DNA from: Polyodon spathula
Taxonomy: Eukaryota; Chordata; Actinopteri; Acipenseriformes; Polyodontidae
NCBI RefSeq assembly: GCF_017654505.1
Contig: NC_054559.1
Location: forward strand, 18,055,325 to 18,119,324
DNA: 64,000 bases
Direction: 5' to 3'
Shown: positions 12,976 to 24,694 of the stretch, piece after piece
Layout of the letters: each line of letters opens with the position of its first letter
Numbering within the stretch: position 1 is the first letter of the stretch
The notes under the pieces: generated by a model
Databases searched by the model: none
Told to the model about the DNA's origin: nothing
Seen by the model: only the letters and a program-made list of their open reading frames with translations
Made by a program: the position numbers and the translations under genes

Positions 12976-15177
12976 TGTATATGTCTATCTAGCTATCTAT
13001 CTATATGTATATTTTCACTTATAACACATTTGAATGCACGACTGGGGAGTCTTTTATAACCCTGAATTTGAGGCAGCTCTGCATTCAAGGAAGGATTGCA
13101 GTGTCAGCTGGGTGGAGCCTGACAGTTTAATGTGCCGGCAAGCGGCTGCAGGATGTAGAAGACGGGCTGTCTGGCTGTATAACCCTAATGGCACGGAGTA
13201 GAGAAATTCCACATGCCCTGTGTCATTGCAATGAATGAGCAGAGACCTGCTGAGCTCAGCAGTGTTCTCCCACCAGCCACGACACAAGTGCACCGCTGTA
13301 GATCTGCAGGGTGCCGTGTCCAGTGCTCCTGTAATGCATTTATATCTATCAGATTAATACAATTATATCCTGCTTACCCATGAGTTCTATAATACCTACA
13401 AGCTCCTAGGATCTATCGTGTGTGCGTGTGTGCTGTAGCATGCTTTCACTGTGCTTTACTACACTAGGCTAATGCTTTCACTGCAGTACATATTTCTAAG
13501 GGACAGCACAGCCATCATACTAGACTCAGCAGTCATCTGTGCAGAAACAGTTTTTTGCAGTGGGGGAGTTATTGCTGGTAATAAATGATATACAGTGTAT
13601 TTGAAGTAGAAGATTATGACAAGTCAAGCAGACACATCTTTTGGCTCTTGAAGAACGCACTTGCTGAAACATGGCTCTACTTGACTTAGTTCCCAATAGT
13701 TTAACCTTTGAATTTTGATTGAGAGTTTTGAAGCTGCATCAGAATATGATTCTTCGTTCTGATCATTGCGAGGGACCCGATCCCTATCCAGAATCATGCT
13801 TAAATCTGTAATCAGGTGTCTCTCGATGCCTGTGGTCTCTGCTGTTTGAATTCCCTGAGATATTCTGACAGGACGGTGAAGATTAAACACTCCCGCTGGG
13901 GAGGAGAAGACATTGGGGGCCCTTTCACACCTCCCTGTTTGCACTGGCGAACATTTAAATGGTGAGGACAGAGCCTATTCCTTTGCTTTGCAGTCAATGG
14001 AATTCCCAGGCAAAGAAAAATGACTGGGCTCTTTCACAGCTTCCCCCCATCTGCCCATCTATCTATCTGAGCAAACATTTACCCTTCCAGCATTGAGCAT
14101 TCTTCCCCAAGCTTTCACCATGCTTCTCTAGCCTTCCACCATAGCATACTGCCCTGCACAATAATGTGTGTCTCTGTGCATCATATTTAAGACTACATTC
14201 CACCTTTATTTTCAGCCTCCTTAAATTTTTATAACAGTTGCATTTATAAGCCAAATAATTATCAGTGCAATATAAGAGCGTTAGCTAGAAAGACGCTCAT
14301 CAGAGGAAAGCAAAGGCAGTAAGTCTGTTACGCCATTTAGAGAAAAGCACAGCCTCCCCAGCCCCTGCTAGTTTGTTGGCAAGCTGTCTGAAGAGTTAGA
14401 ACGCGCTCCTGAAGTTTTTGCAGTTCTATCGAGAACAGATTCTGAAAACTGAGCTGCCAGCAGAACAGCTGCATCTCACATTCCTGTTTCTTCGGGACAC
14501 AGAGCCCAGAGACTGGATCCTGTTATTTTATTGTTTTATTATTTTTGGTACAAACACCGGACCAAATACCGACGCTGTTTCAGGGTTTCTGTGTGTGAGG
14601 GAAAGCTACCCAAGTCTGTTCTGAGCACTGCCTTACACACTGTGCTGAATATCAGATGGGTAGACTTGTCAGTGAGCAACACTGAAATATTCCCTCAGAG
14701 CCAGCATGGGCTGGTAGTGGCTATTCTCACAGTGTACTGCCCTGTATCACTTAAAATATATGCCTAAGAAGGTTGGTACCTAGTGCTGAAACTCAAGTAC
14801 AACTACTTGGAATTGCCTTTAAGAAGTATTTCTCAGCAGGTGTTCAGTAAATCCATTCGTCCCCGTGTTGATTTCCAAGCGAGAGGAGCTGTCCTTCCCT
14901 CAAGTTTACAACCAAGTACCAATGAATGGCAACGAACTTCTGCACTGTTTTAAAAGCCAATGGGCAGATTATTGTCCTGCCATCTGGGGCGCATACTTTG
15001 ACTTCATTATATTTTGCATGATTGCACTATTAAGATACTGTGCATGATCCGGTGCAGGAGAGACTCTGTGCTGGTTAGCAGAATGCCAAGCACGTTAGTG
15101 AACGTTAGCACGTGACTTGACCAATGACCCCGAGGGTTCGCTGGTGATTAATAGACCTCACCTAGGGAGAACATTCC

Positions 15178-15178
<1 letters not shown>

Positions 15179-15208
<30 letters not shown>
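15179..15208. repeat. CA dinucleotide microsatellite
   Basis: About 14 CA units between unrelated intergenic sequences. Confidence 0.9.
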
Positions 15209-15212
<4 letters not shown>

Positions 15213-15585
15213 CTGTCAACATTGCTGTTGGAAATCGCAGCTCAAAGGGAGGGGACAGAAAGTCTTCCAACACGTGTGTTGCTCAAGTATGTTCCAAACG
15301 CATTGTTATGAGTTTTGGGGTTTCTGCTGGAGCCACAGGGGTAACCACTTGCTGTGAAAGTGCCTGACCTGGTCTGAATATCTTTTTCTTATCCGATTAT
15401 TAATTTGTAATGTTCCTGCCTTGTCAACTTCAACAAGTAATGAATTGAAAAGGGAGAGGGGGATAAAGATATACAGGGAGTGCAGACAGAACAGGGGAGA
15501 GGAGGGCAAACACTTCAGAAGAAATGGTTTGTTGAAAGATGAATTTGCCTGCACTTAATTTCTCATAGCATAGCTACAGATAGAC

Positions 15586-15587
<2 letters not shown>

Positions 15588-15637
<50 letters not shown>
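15588..15637. repeat. GA dinucleotide microsatellite
   Basis: About 24 GA units. Translations across it give Ser/Leu-rich low-complexity frames that are not genes. Confidence 0.95.
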
Positions 15638-15638
<1 letters not shown>

Positions 15639-15819
15639 CACATGATGAAGTGCTCAGACAAGCAAACAGGAAAGTAGACACTGCAGTCTAACTGCTGCTG
15701 CTGTGAAACTACACTGAAAATAAAAGCAGATGTTTGGAGAGTGATCTGCAAACACAACCAAGCAGTGTGATGTTTGCAATCCTTTTTATTGTGCTTACCC
15801 ATACCATGCCATACCAATA

Positions 15820-15870
15820 TCACTTATATAGCGTCCTTCGTGTGCAAGCATGCCAGGGCACTTTACAAAA
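15820..15870 (-). repeat. Retroposon tail-like segment
   Basis: ATATAGCGTCCTTCG with a nearby CACTTTACAAAA is the inverse of the GCGCTTT...GCGCTATA tail common on fish SINEs and LINEs. A forward version lies at 38430-38480. Confidence 0.4.
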
Positions 15871-17077
15871 ACCAACAGCAAGCCAGAAGAGCTGCAAACT
15901 CCTCGCTAGTGAAAGACCGAATCAAAGAGAAATATAGGCTCAGCATTCCGGATGCAGTCTGGAAGCACGCTCCCGAGCGAGGGAGCTCGAACACTAAAAA
16001 CCCTACTTTGGGTTTGGGCTCGAGTTCTTGGAATTACCAAGAGGTCATGATCTCAAAGCAGGAGCCGGCTTACAGGGAATAAGGAGCACACGTGAACAGG
16101 CAGATCCCTGAATATCCTTGTAAAGAGAGGAGCGGCGTTTTGAAATCAATGTGCTGCTTCACGGGGGAAATATGGCAAGTGTGCGTAAGTATTCTTGCTT
16201 CAGCATTTTGTAAGCTGCAACTTATACAAAGAGGCACCAGAAAATACTCAGTGATTACTGAAATATTCTTGGTTTTTAATTTGTATTTACTTTGATAATT
16301 CCGAGTTAATGTGCTTTGACAAGTGGTTCTTGAGTTCCAGTTGCCTGCCAAAGACAACAGCGCCGTCTAGTGCTGCCAGAAACACTTCAGGTAAATATCT
16401 ATAGCCCTCAATTTGTACTGCAAAGCTCCCCCTGGTGGCCATGTGGAAAGTAGTTTGTCATACCACAAGATACTTATTATATACATAAGGTGCAAGGCAA
16501 AACAAAGGAAAATAAATATTTGTAACTTCTTTATATATATATATATTTATATTATATATATATATAATATATATATATCTATATATATATACCGCCCTTC
16601 TCCCATCCCAAATGTAAGCTCAGTAGAATTTTATAATCAGTACAGTACTTGTCTGCCAATAACCCTGCATGCAGTGTTCTGGTAGAGATTGGGCGCCATC
16701 TAGTGGTTAAGGCTAAAATTACAACTTCCAAACAGAAGACATGAATGCTGCTGCATTCACATTCTTAAAGCAGCCTACAGTATGGATATAAAGATAAACA
16801 GACGGCTAGTTGTATTACATCTTCAGCTATTTTAAATATACATTTTCACATTGACATGCCTTTGTCAAGTGAACACGTATTTGAAAAATGTATATAGATT
16901 CATACATTTACAACGCAAAACTTTCATTTTACGAAAGTTCTAATGATGACACAACAAACAAACATCTGTCCTGAACAATCACAGTGTTTAATATTTGCTC
17001 TGTCATTCAAACGCAAAGTACCTTTGGTATAGTACCGAGTTTTTAACCAGAGAAGTTTGTACCCCATGGGTCGCTGT

Positions 17078-17085
17078 ACTTCCGG
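17078..17085 (+). promoter_or_regulatory. ETS-type site in the MYDGF proximal promoter
   Basis: ACTTCCGG lies 9 bases before the MYDGF start codon. ETS/GABP sites of this form are common in housekeeping promoters. The closeness to the ATG implies a very short 5' UTR or a site inside it. Confidence 0.4.
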
Positions 17086-17093
17086 ACTATAAA

Positions 17094-17336
17094 ATGGCTT
17101 CTGCAAGCGGGTGCAAGTTCTGTGCCCCTCCGGTTCTGTTTGTGTTAAATTTAATATTATTGTTAATAACTGCAAAATCCGCATCGGCTTCCCAGGAGAG
17201 AACTAAGACCGAGGAGTTTAATGTCAGACCCGGGGGAGTGGTGCATTCATTCTCCCAGAAAATGGTAAGATACACCGAACCGTCCCGGAGCCAGAGCGCA
17301 GAAGATACATGAATTGAGGCTTGACCTCAATCATAC

Positions 17337-17387
<51 letters not shown>

Positions 17388-20300
17388 AAAAATCAATAAA
17401 CAATGTTAAAATGTGTATTATTAAATGGTACCATGTGAAAACTGTCAAGTTATAATATATATAGATATATATAATATAATATATATATCTATATATAATA
17501 TATATATATATTATATATACTAGATATATATTATATGAAGTCATCGTACAATACAGAGTGTAATGAGGACCAACGTTTTAAGTTTTTTGTTTTAAGATCA
17601 GGACAAAATAATTGTACTTCACAGTAATTTTATCAAGTGGCAGCTTTGCTTGTTGTAAATCGAGTTTAGCTAAGCGCTGTTTTCGGTGGATTGGTTTGCA
17701 CTTCATATAACGAACTCAAACATGTAGTAGCGCTTTCCTGAGTGACACGTCAGTGTTGAAGACACGCAATGGCCCCATTGATCGGACTGGTGCGCTGCTT
17801 AAGATACAGCGCCACTTCAGAATACAATAAGTAACGTTTTCTTTTTTTAAATCAGTTTAGATTTAATAATGTAATAATCGCATCAGCGAAAACACCTCAT
17901 TTGATTAGCAAAATATTGTCTTATATAGGCTAGCTTTAAACACCGAACAAAAATATAAACGCAACATGTAAAGTGTTGCTCCCATGTTTCATGAGCTGAA
18001 ATGAAAGATCCCAGAAATTTTCCATATGCACAAAAAGCTTATTTCGCTCAAATTTTGTGCACAAATTTGTTTACATCCCTGTTAGTGAGCATTTCTCCTT
18101 TGCCAAGATAATCCATCCACCTGACAGGTGGGCATATCAAGAAGCTGATTAAACAGCATGATCATTACACAGGTGCACCTTGTGCTGGGGACAATAAAAA
18201 GGCCACTCTAAAATGTGCAGTTTTGTCACACAACACAATGCCACAGATGTCTCAAGTTTTGAGGGAGCGTGCAACTGGCATGCTGATTGCAGGAATGTCC
18301 ACCAGAGCTGTTGCCAGAGAATTGAATGTTCATTTCTCTACCATAAGCCGCCTCCAACATCGTTTTAGTGAATTTGGCAGTACGTCCAACCAGCCTCACA
18401 ACCGCAGACCACGTGTGACCACGCCAGCCCAGGACCTCCACATCCGGCTTCCTCACCTGCGGGATCGTCTGAGACCAGCCACCCGGACAGCTGATGAAAC
18501 TGTGGGTTTGCACAACTGAAGAATTTCTGCACAAACTGTCAGAAACCGTCTCAGGGAAGCTCATCTGCGTGCTCGTTGTCAGCTGAAAATGTCCCAGTTC
18601 TTCCATGGCCTGCATACTCACCAGACATGTCACCCAGTGAGCATGTTTGGGATGCTCTGGATCGACGTGTACGAAGCGTGTTCCAGTTCCCGCCAATATC
18701 CAGCAAGTTCGCACAGCCATTGAAGAGGAGTGGGACAAAATTCCACAAGCCACAATCAACAGTCTGATCAACTGTATGCAAAGGAGATGCGTCGCACTGC
18801 ATGAGGCAAATGGTGGTCACACCAGATACCGACTGGTTATCTGGTCCACGCCCCTACCTTTTTTTTTAAGGTAGCTGTGACCAACAAATGCATATCTGTA
18901 TTCCCAGTCATGTGAAATCCATAGATTAGGGGATAATGAATTTATTTCAATTGACTGATTTTCTTATATGAACTGTAACTCAGTAAAATCTTTGAAATTG
19001 TTGCATGATGCATTTATATTTTTGTTCAGTGTAGTTGTGACTGAGCCCTGGAACTGAAGTGCTGTACTCTGCACCAGTCCTGCAGCTTCTACCACTAGTT
19101 TGTGACAACGTTGCTGTATCGAACCCTGAGTCTCCCCTGGTGTGCTGTGCAGTGGCCTGAAACCAAGTTTCAAGCCAGAAAGTGTGTTCCCTCGACAAAA
19201 GACTCCCCCCGGATAGCTAATTGAATAGATTCAGTGCCTTGGCACCATCTCTAGTTCACGGCCCTGTGCTGCAGCAAAACAAAACTCTTGATCCAAAGTG
19301 TCAGATCACTAGATAGGGCTGGCTTTTAAACACACCTGCTTTGTGATGTTTTGGCTGTTGGAGTGCATGGTGTTGTTCAGATGAAGCAGCCCTGCCTAAC
19401 TCTGCTGTGTTGTTTTGCTCAGGGGGAATACAGCTGTAGCTTCACCTATGCTTCCCAGGGTGGCACTAACGAGGTGAGTACCCCAACGTCTCTGTATCCA
19501 AGCAATCACTAATATAACAAAACCTAAAAAAAAAAAAAACCCAAACAAAACCTCCCTGCGTACAGCTATGGCCAAAAGTCACCCTATAGAATGAACTCAT
19601 TTTGTTTCAGAAAGTCAAGTGAAACCTGCTGAATAATGTTAACACATTTCATGACAAAAATGGAAAAATGTGACATTAAGAAATCTAACATGAAATACTG
19701 TACTACTATTATGACTTTTGCGATATCATTTTGTAGTTTCTGTGATTACATGATGTTAAATAAAAGCACAATCGGATATTATAGCTATAGATAGATAGAT
19801 CAATATATATAATATTATATATCGCGCCTATATATAATATATATATTTATATATTCTATAAATATATATACTTATAAAGTTAGGATTTCCCAAGTCAGGA
19901 TAAAATTCTAGGCGATGCAGAACTTTTGGCCAGAGCTGTACATTGTAATCCTGTTCCTGTGTGTTTTTTATAAACAGGTTTGTCAGCTGGAACTCATGCG
20001 TGCTGCAGTGCTTATAACTGTATTGGAATTCCTTTGCCGTGAAAAGAAATACAGCCTTACTAATCAGTCATACCTGAGCCTGTGTCCTCCGGGATATAGC
20101 AAGTTAATCTAGGGTGAGATTGATTTCACAGAAACCCCTGAAGCGTTCCCAGACTGCACTGCGATGGGAGTCTGCTCTGTTGCAGTGAGAAGCTATACTA
20201 ACTCCTGCACTGTTCTCTCCAGCAATGGCAGATGAGTGTGGGTGTGAGTGAGGACGACAGGCTCTTCTCCTGCTCCGTGTGGAGGTGAGAGGCTGGAACT

Positions 20301-22162
20301 CGGCTCATTATTGTAATTGACCTCATCGCCCTCTCCGAGGCTGCGCTCTCACCCCCCCCCCCCTCTCCCCCCCTCTCATTGTCAGACCCCAGGGGAAGTC
20401 CTACCTGTTCTTCACTCAGTTCAAAGCCGAGGTGACTGGTGCTAAGATTGAATACGGCAGTGCGTTCGTAAGTACACCAATAACGAAGCATAGCCTGTTT
20501 TTTATTTTGTGTGGCATGTGTTTTTTAATGAAATATTCCCCTGTTGCAACAGACTATCCCTCAGACCTAGAAAACACCAGCTACAGCATGTGAAGCATGA
20601 AGGTAAAGTTTTAAAGACGATAGGTCAAGCAGACGAATGTTATGTAAAGGAATCGCTGCTATATAGAAAGCTGTAGGTAGTTTATCATGCAAAATGCACA
20701 CTGTAAAAACGAGTATCCAGGGAGAATAAACTGTACTGTTTGCTATAGAACAGAATTATAAATGCACTCAATTGCCCACAAAAATACATCTTTAGTGCAG
20801 TCATCACATTGCCAGGAAGGCTGAAAACAATGCTGGTACTGTGAAATATGAAGATTCGTTAGTTATGGATTCATTTAGAATATCAAAATACTTTTAAGGG
20901 AAGCCTTGCTTTACAAAAAAAGATATTGAAAGTACATTGTGTTTTGCATGGCTTGTTTTAAACTCTAAATGCATTCATTCAGGCTGGTTTTCGTGTTCTG
21001 CAGCCCTGGCATGGGTGAGGCATTCAGTTTGAATGCAAGCAGTCTTGGCAGAGCATGCGTTGTGACTCTTGAACAGGGAGCCCTGGGAGCAGTGCGCCTC
21101 TGTTGGTTTGGATCCGCTCCTCTAGGTGTCCCGCTGTCTCTCTCTCTCTTTCTCACAACTCCTCTCTCGTTCCTTCTCTCTCTGCAGTCCCAGGCTGCAG
21201 TCGGAGGACACAAAGACGTGGCACTGAAAGCAGAGGAGTACACAGTGGGAGAAAGCACAGGTGAGCCAGACTCCATCTTCCCAATCTGTATGAAAGTATG
21301 AAAACCTCTCTCCTAGTCTTTTATAGGGGGCATATTGAAGACGCCAATGTGTGATCGCCTCATATCACCCTTCAGTCACTGTGTGTATAACTGTACCATG
21401 TTCAGTTCCCTATCTATATCTATTTTATAATGCAAATATCTTTAATAGCAGGGCAGCTTCATAGAGTCTGCACAAACTGTTTTAAAATGTCTAACAATTT
21501 ATTTAAAGTTTTGTGACCAAAGGGTTTCTAAATATTCTTTATTTGAGGTGAGTAGTGGCCTGGCGCCTAGTTAAAGGTTTCATAACTACGTCGTTTCAGA
21601 GCTTCTTATTAAAAAAAGAAAAAAATTTAAAGCAAGGGTGCAAATTGCAAGTTGGGGCAGTCGGGCGCGTGTAAAATCATCTCAGAGCTGGGAGTGTAAA
21701 TGATAATTCCTCTACAGCTGCCCGAACAATTCTTACTGACTGTGAATCATTTGATCAGTCCTTGAATTTCCATTGAAGTGACGTTCCTATAAGGGTAGTT
21801 CTCAAAGCCAGGGCTGGGCGCTGGGCTACTGCTAGTTTCTATATCATGAAACACTGTGATAAAAATCACTGATCTGGTAAGGGTTGTGGGTGTAGATTTC
21901 TACATGTGTGAATGTTTGTTACACATTGAAGAATATGCTTGTGTTATAAGATTGCATGTATGTTGTTTAAAAACATAACGCAATGATTTCTATCAAATAA
22001 ATAAAGCCGTGCCAGGCTGCTTAGCCCAGTGCTTCCACTTGGCTTGTTCCTAGTGTTCATGGTTCCCTCTTCATGTTTTCAGTGACACACAATGAAGGCA
22101 AGTTTCATGCTGAGCTGTCAAAGCTCACCATCATTGCGAGAACACGCCACGACGAGTTCTGA
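17094..22162 (+). CDS. mydgf: Myeloid-derived growth factor (MYDGF / C19orf10)
   Basis: Small ER/Golgi-resident and secreted protein; in mammals it is a paracrine factor that promotes cardiac repair. Six exons join in phase: 17094-17264, 19423-19473, 20223-20284, 20386-20467, 21188-21260, 22083-22162, giving 172 residues against 173 in human. An N-terminal hydrophobic signal peptide (about 1-33) is followed by family motifs FNVRPGGVVHSFS, FTYASQGGTNE, QWQMSV, RPQGKSYLFFTQFKAEV and AELSKL. The C-terminus is HDEF rather than the RTEL of the human protein; both look like KDEL-receptor retrieval signals. Intron 1 (2.2 kb) holds a degenerate Tc1 transposon and intron 2 a MITE. The start codon overlaps a TATAAAATG string. 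Identification is firm. Confidence 0.95.
17337..17385. repeat. AAT trinucleotide microsatellite
   Basis: About 16 units in MYDGF intron 1, followed by an AT-rich palindromic tract at about 17452-17535. Confidence 0.95.
17452..17535. repeat. AT-rich palindromic tract
   Basis: Alternating TA with internal mirror and inverted symmetry (AGATATATA / TATATATCT). It could form cruciforms. Similar tracts are at 16531-16592 and 19796-19872. Confidence 0.8.
17941..19031 (+). mobile_element. Internally deleted Tc1/mariner transposon
   Basis: The ends are inverted copies: CACCGAACAAAAATATAAAC on the left, and TTTATATTTTTGTTCAGTG on the right. The element is 1091 bp, shorter than an intact Tc1 of about 1.5 kb or more. 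It sits in MYDGF intron 1 in sense orientation. The 5' half encodes a transposase helix-turn-helix region and the 3' part keeps a SPDMSPSEHVWD segment of the DDE domain, but most of the catalytic core is missing. It is non-autonomous and old. Confidence 0.9.
18223..18820 (+). pseudogene. Tc1-like transposase, broken
   Basis: From 18238 the frame reads as the Tc1 DNA-binding region (AGMSTRAVARELNVHFSTIS, then NRRPRVTT) and stops at about 18519. Downstream, 18576-18767 resumes with a SPDMSPSEHVWDALDRRVR block from the end of the DDE domain. The region between, including the first catalytic Asp, is deleted. Stops and frame changes confirm a dead copy. Confidence 0.88.
19035..19215 (-). repeat. 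Dispersed repeat, partner of 11476-11600
   Basis: Its reverse complement matches the 11.5 kb copy, including CAGGCCACTGCACAGCACAC. It abuts the right end of the Tc1 element. Confidence 0.55.
19562..19940. mobile_element. Tc1-type MITE with AT-rich core
   Basis: The ends are inverted: ACAGCTATGGCCAAAAGT and ACTTTTGGCCAGAGCTGT. The CTxTGGCCAAAAGT terminus is a common Tc1-family end in fish. The 380-bp body has no transposase and contains an AT palindrome tract (19796-19872). Part of the same family (GAAATACTGCACTACTATTA) occurs at about 32346-32436. It lies in MYDGF intron 2. Confidence 0.85.
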
Positions 22163-22691
22163 TTGGCCTAAAACTGCAGGGAGGGCGGGATCAGCTCGGA
22201 TTTGCTTGGGACCGTGTGACGGATTCAATGAATCACCGTGTGAATAATCTCCACTTCTAGAGAAACCCTGGGAGTGAGACAAGGATCCCCCAACCCCGTC
22301 TAACGATTCTGTATATATATATTTTTACAGTCGAGCAAAGGAAGCGAAGGCCCGTTCTCTGTGCACACCCTGTATATTGTAGACTCGCAGATATTCTAAA
22401 CAGTCAAATAGTTTCAGTACAAATGAAACTTACAGTACGAGCATTCCCCGCCCCTCAGCCAATCAGTGCCTGGCATCTGCAGAGGTTGCTGCCTCAGACA
22501 TCAGTACTGTGCAGTGGCTGCATTCTAGCTCCGCAGGCAGTCACTGTAGAGAGAAAAGTAAAGTATAACACACAATTGAGGACAGGGCTACTGAATAATG
22601 GATTTTTTTTTTATTTTACATGATCACCAGTTATTGTTTTTTGGTGAGAATTTCTGATTTACTATAAGCAGCTGATAAAAAATTAAAAAAC

Positions 22692-22697
22692 AATAAA
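22692..22697 (+). terminator. Polyadenylation signal of MYDGF
   Basis: AATAAA lies 530 bases after the MYDGF stop codon, directly before a 28-bp tandem repeat. No better signal is seen nearer the stop. Confidence 0.5.
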
Positions 22698-22810
22698 ATG
22701 AGCTTGGTGTATAATATGATCTCTAATGAGCTTGGTGTATAATACGAGCTCTAATGATCTTGGTGTATAACATGATCTCTCATGATTTTGGTGTATAATA
22801 TGGTATCTCA
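22698..22810. repeat. 28-bp tandem repeat, four copies
   Basis: Four diverged units of the form ATGAGCTTGGTGTATAATAT plus ATCTCTA. The units differ at several positions, so the array is not recent. Confidence 0.9.
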
Positions 22811-24694
22811 TGTCTTGTTTCATGACCTGGGGGGAGAGGGCAGAAGATAGTTAGGGCAGGGGAATTTAACCAGGCCATCTCTTGGAATGCGGCTGGGACC
22901 TGCTCTTCTAAAATAGTCTCAATGGGTCTTTAATGTCCTCAGCTTGTCCATCCCAAAGACTGCACCGTACCCCAATATACTGACCTTCCATGCAGCCAGA
23001 GCGCTTCTTCAAGCTGCGTTCGCCCCCTGGTGGCTGTTGGTGGAAGGTCTCCTTACTGCTGACTGCTGCTGCTGTACACTGACCCTATACCCGTCACAGG
23101 TTTAACATGTAAGAGCTAAATGATTATGGCTGTAATTGGAGGACAGTCTTTTCATTCCAATGTTTTAACATGCCTTTGCCAAGGGAAAGTGTAGAGTAAT
23201 TGCCATGGCATCAAAAGCCTGCACTTCTATTTAAATCTATTGATGCGTTTGCGATGTCATTTACTTCATAATCAGAACGATCTGCTGTTCCTTTCTACTT
23301 AAACCTTCAGGCATCGTGGTTTGCCTTTATTCTTCTGTACATTATCAGATTTTAAAAATACACATTGTTATGTTGATTAGTTGTACTTTACCAGCTGCAG
23401 CAGCCTGTCTACTAATTCAGAACCAATTATATTTTTGTAAGTTGCTCTGCACAGTTCACTCAGTTCCACTCTGCCTTTTATGGTGCCAGACACTAAGTGG
23501 TTTAAGTGGAGACGGGAAAACAACAGCATAACTTTCCCTGTGTTAAAAGCCCTAGTACTTCAGCTACCTATAAAATTACTTTTCATCTTTTATTTCATTC
23601 TTCAATAGCAGTCTTCTGTTCTGAGCTTTAGCTAATCTTGCCCAGTCCATTTATAGACTCATTTAAAAGGCTGCTACAACACTACAGACGAAATGACTTA
23701 TTAACTTTGGGTTGGGGGTCGGTTTTTCCAATTTGTCTGCGTTCATTCAAACCCATCTCCGGAATGAGAGCGGATTCCAGCTTTTCAAATTACAGCTTGG
23801 GTTTAAACGTGCTTTTCTATACAATGCGCTCCCGCTGCACAAACAGAACACTCCATTGACTAGCTTTGTTTATTTCACTCGAGGATGGCTGTAAAAAACA
23901 CCGTTCTACCAAGCTGATTGTCCTCTTGAGTATCCTCTATATATTCATCGCTAATATTTATAGCAGCAAAAAAAACCCACTTGGTTTTCATGGTATCTGT
24001 AATCACACATTATAGTAAAATAATTACCTGAATAAATTCAATCTTGAGAACCTGTATTTCTAAATAGGGAAAGCTAATTCATGCACTGTGCATTTCTTTG
24101 CTCAGTTCTGTGTGGCGAGTGGGTGTCTAGATTGTCTCACTCAGCCTGTCTCCCAGAATATTTATAGAAACCAGCTGGGGGTCAAATGCAGCAGATGAGC
24201 GATGCTCCACTTCATGAAAAGCAACAAGCAACACAAAATGAATAGTCCTGATGATAATAACAACAGCAGCGAGCCAATGGTTAACCCTATTGCATCTAGA
24301 GAATCAAATTGTGTACAATTGTAATACTTTTTTTACCCCACACAATCTGTTGGATGCATTCCCCTCCCATCACAGTAGATGGCAGCAACGAGCTTCTCTG
24401 CTTAGTGCTGCACAGGTAAATGGAATCCCCATAGCAGAGAGCAGGTTTTACAGAGCTTGTGGTTTCTTTACAGTAGATAATTAATAAAGCTTGTGGTGAA
24501 ATCGAGAACGGGCTATCCACTCCTATCCCTGACTCACCCCTTTACCTGTTCACTTCAGCTGACGTCAGCGTCTATCTCCTGAGGTGACTGCAGCTGTCCT
24601 TCCTCGCCTGGGTGTTAGTCGACAGTCTCTTATCTCGTTTCCACTAGAGCGGAGCCAAGCGCGGCTGGCTTAGTTTCCACTGTGGTTCACCCCC
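22811..24694. other. Intergenic, no gene recognised
   Basis: Non-coding between the convergent MYDGF and INSYN1-like genes. A GTTCGCCCCCTGGTGGCTGTTGG segment near 23017-23040 recurs at 24960-24982 inside the INSYN1-like last exon, so one may derive from the other. Confidence 0.5.

Larger units (their letters stand above)
10250..17040. other. Intergenic region rich in microsatellites and MITEs
   Basis: No gene was recognised in this 6.8 kb. It contains a dispersed repeat at about 11476-11600, a CA array (12660-12704), AT-rich arrays (about 12710-12787 and 16531-16592), a short terminal-inverted-repeat element (12788-12975), a CA array (15179-15208) and a GA array (15588-15637). A segment near 15820-15870 resembles a retroposon tail. 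Short open frames here overlap these repeats and look spurious. Confidence 0.6.
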
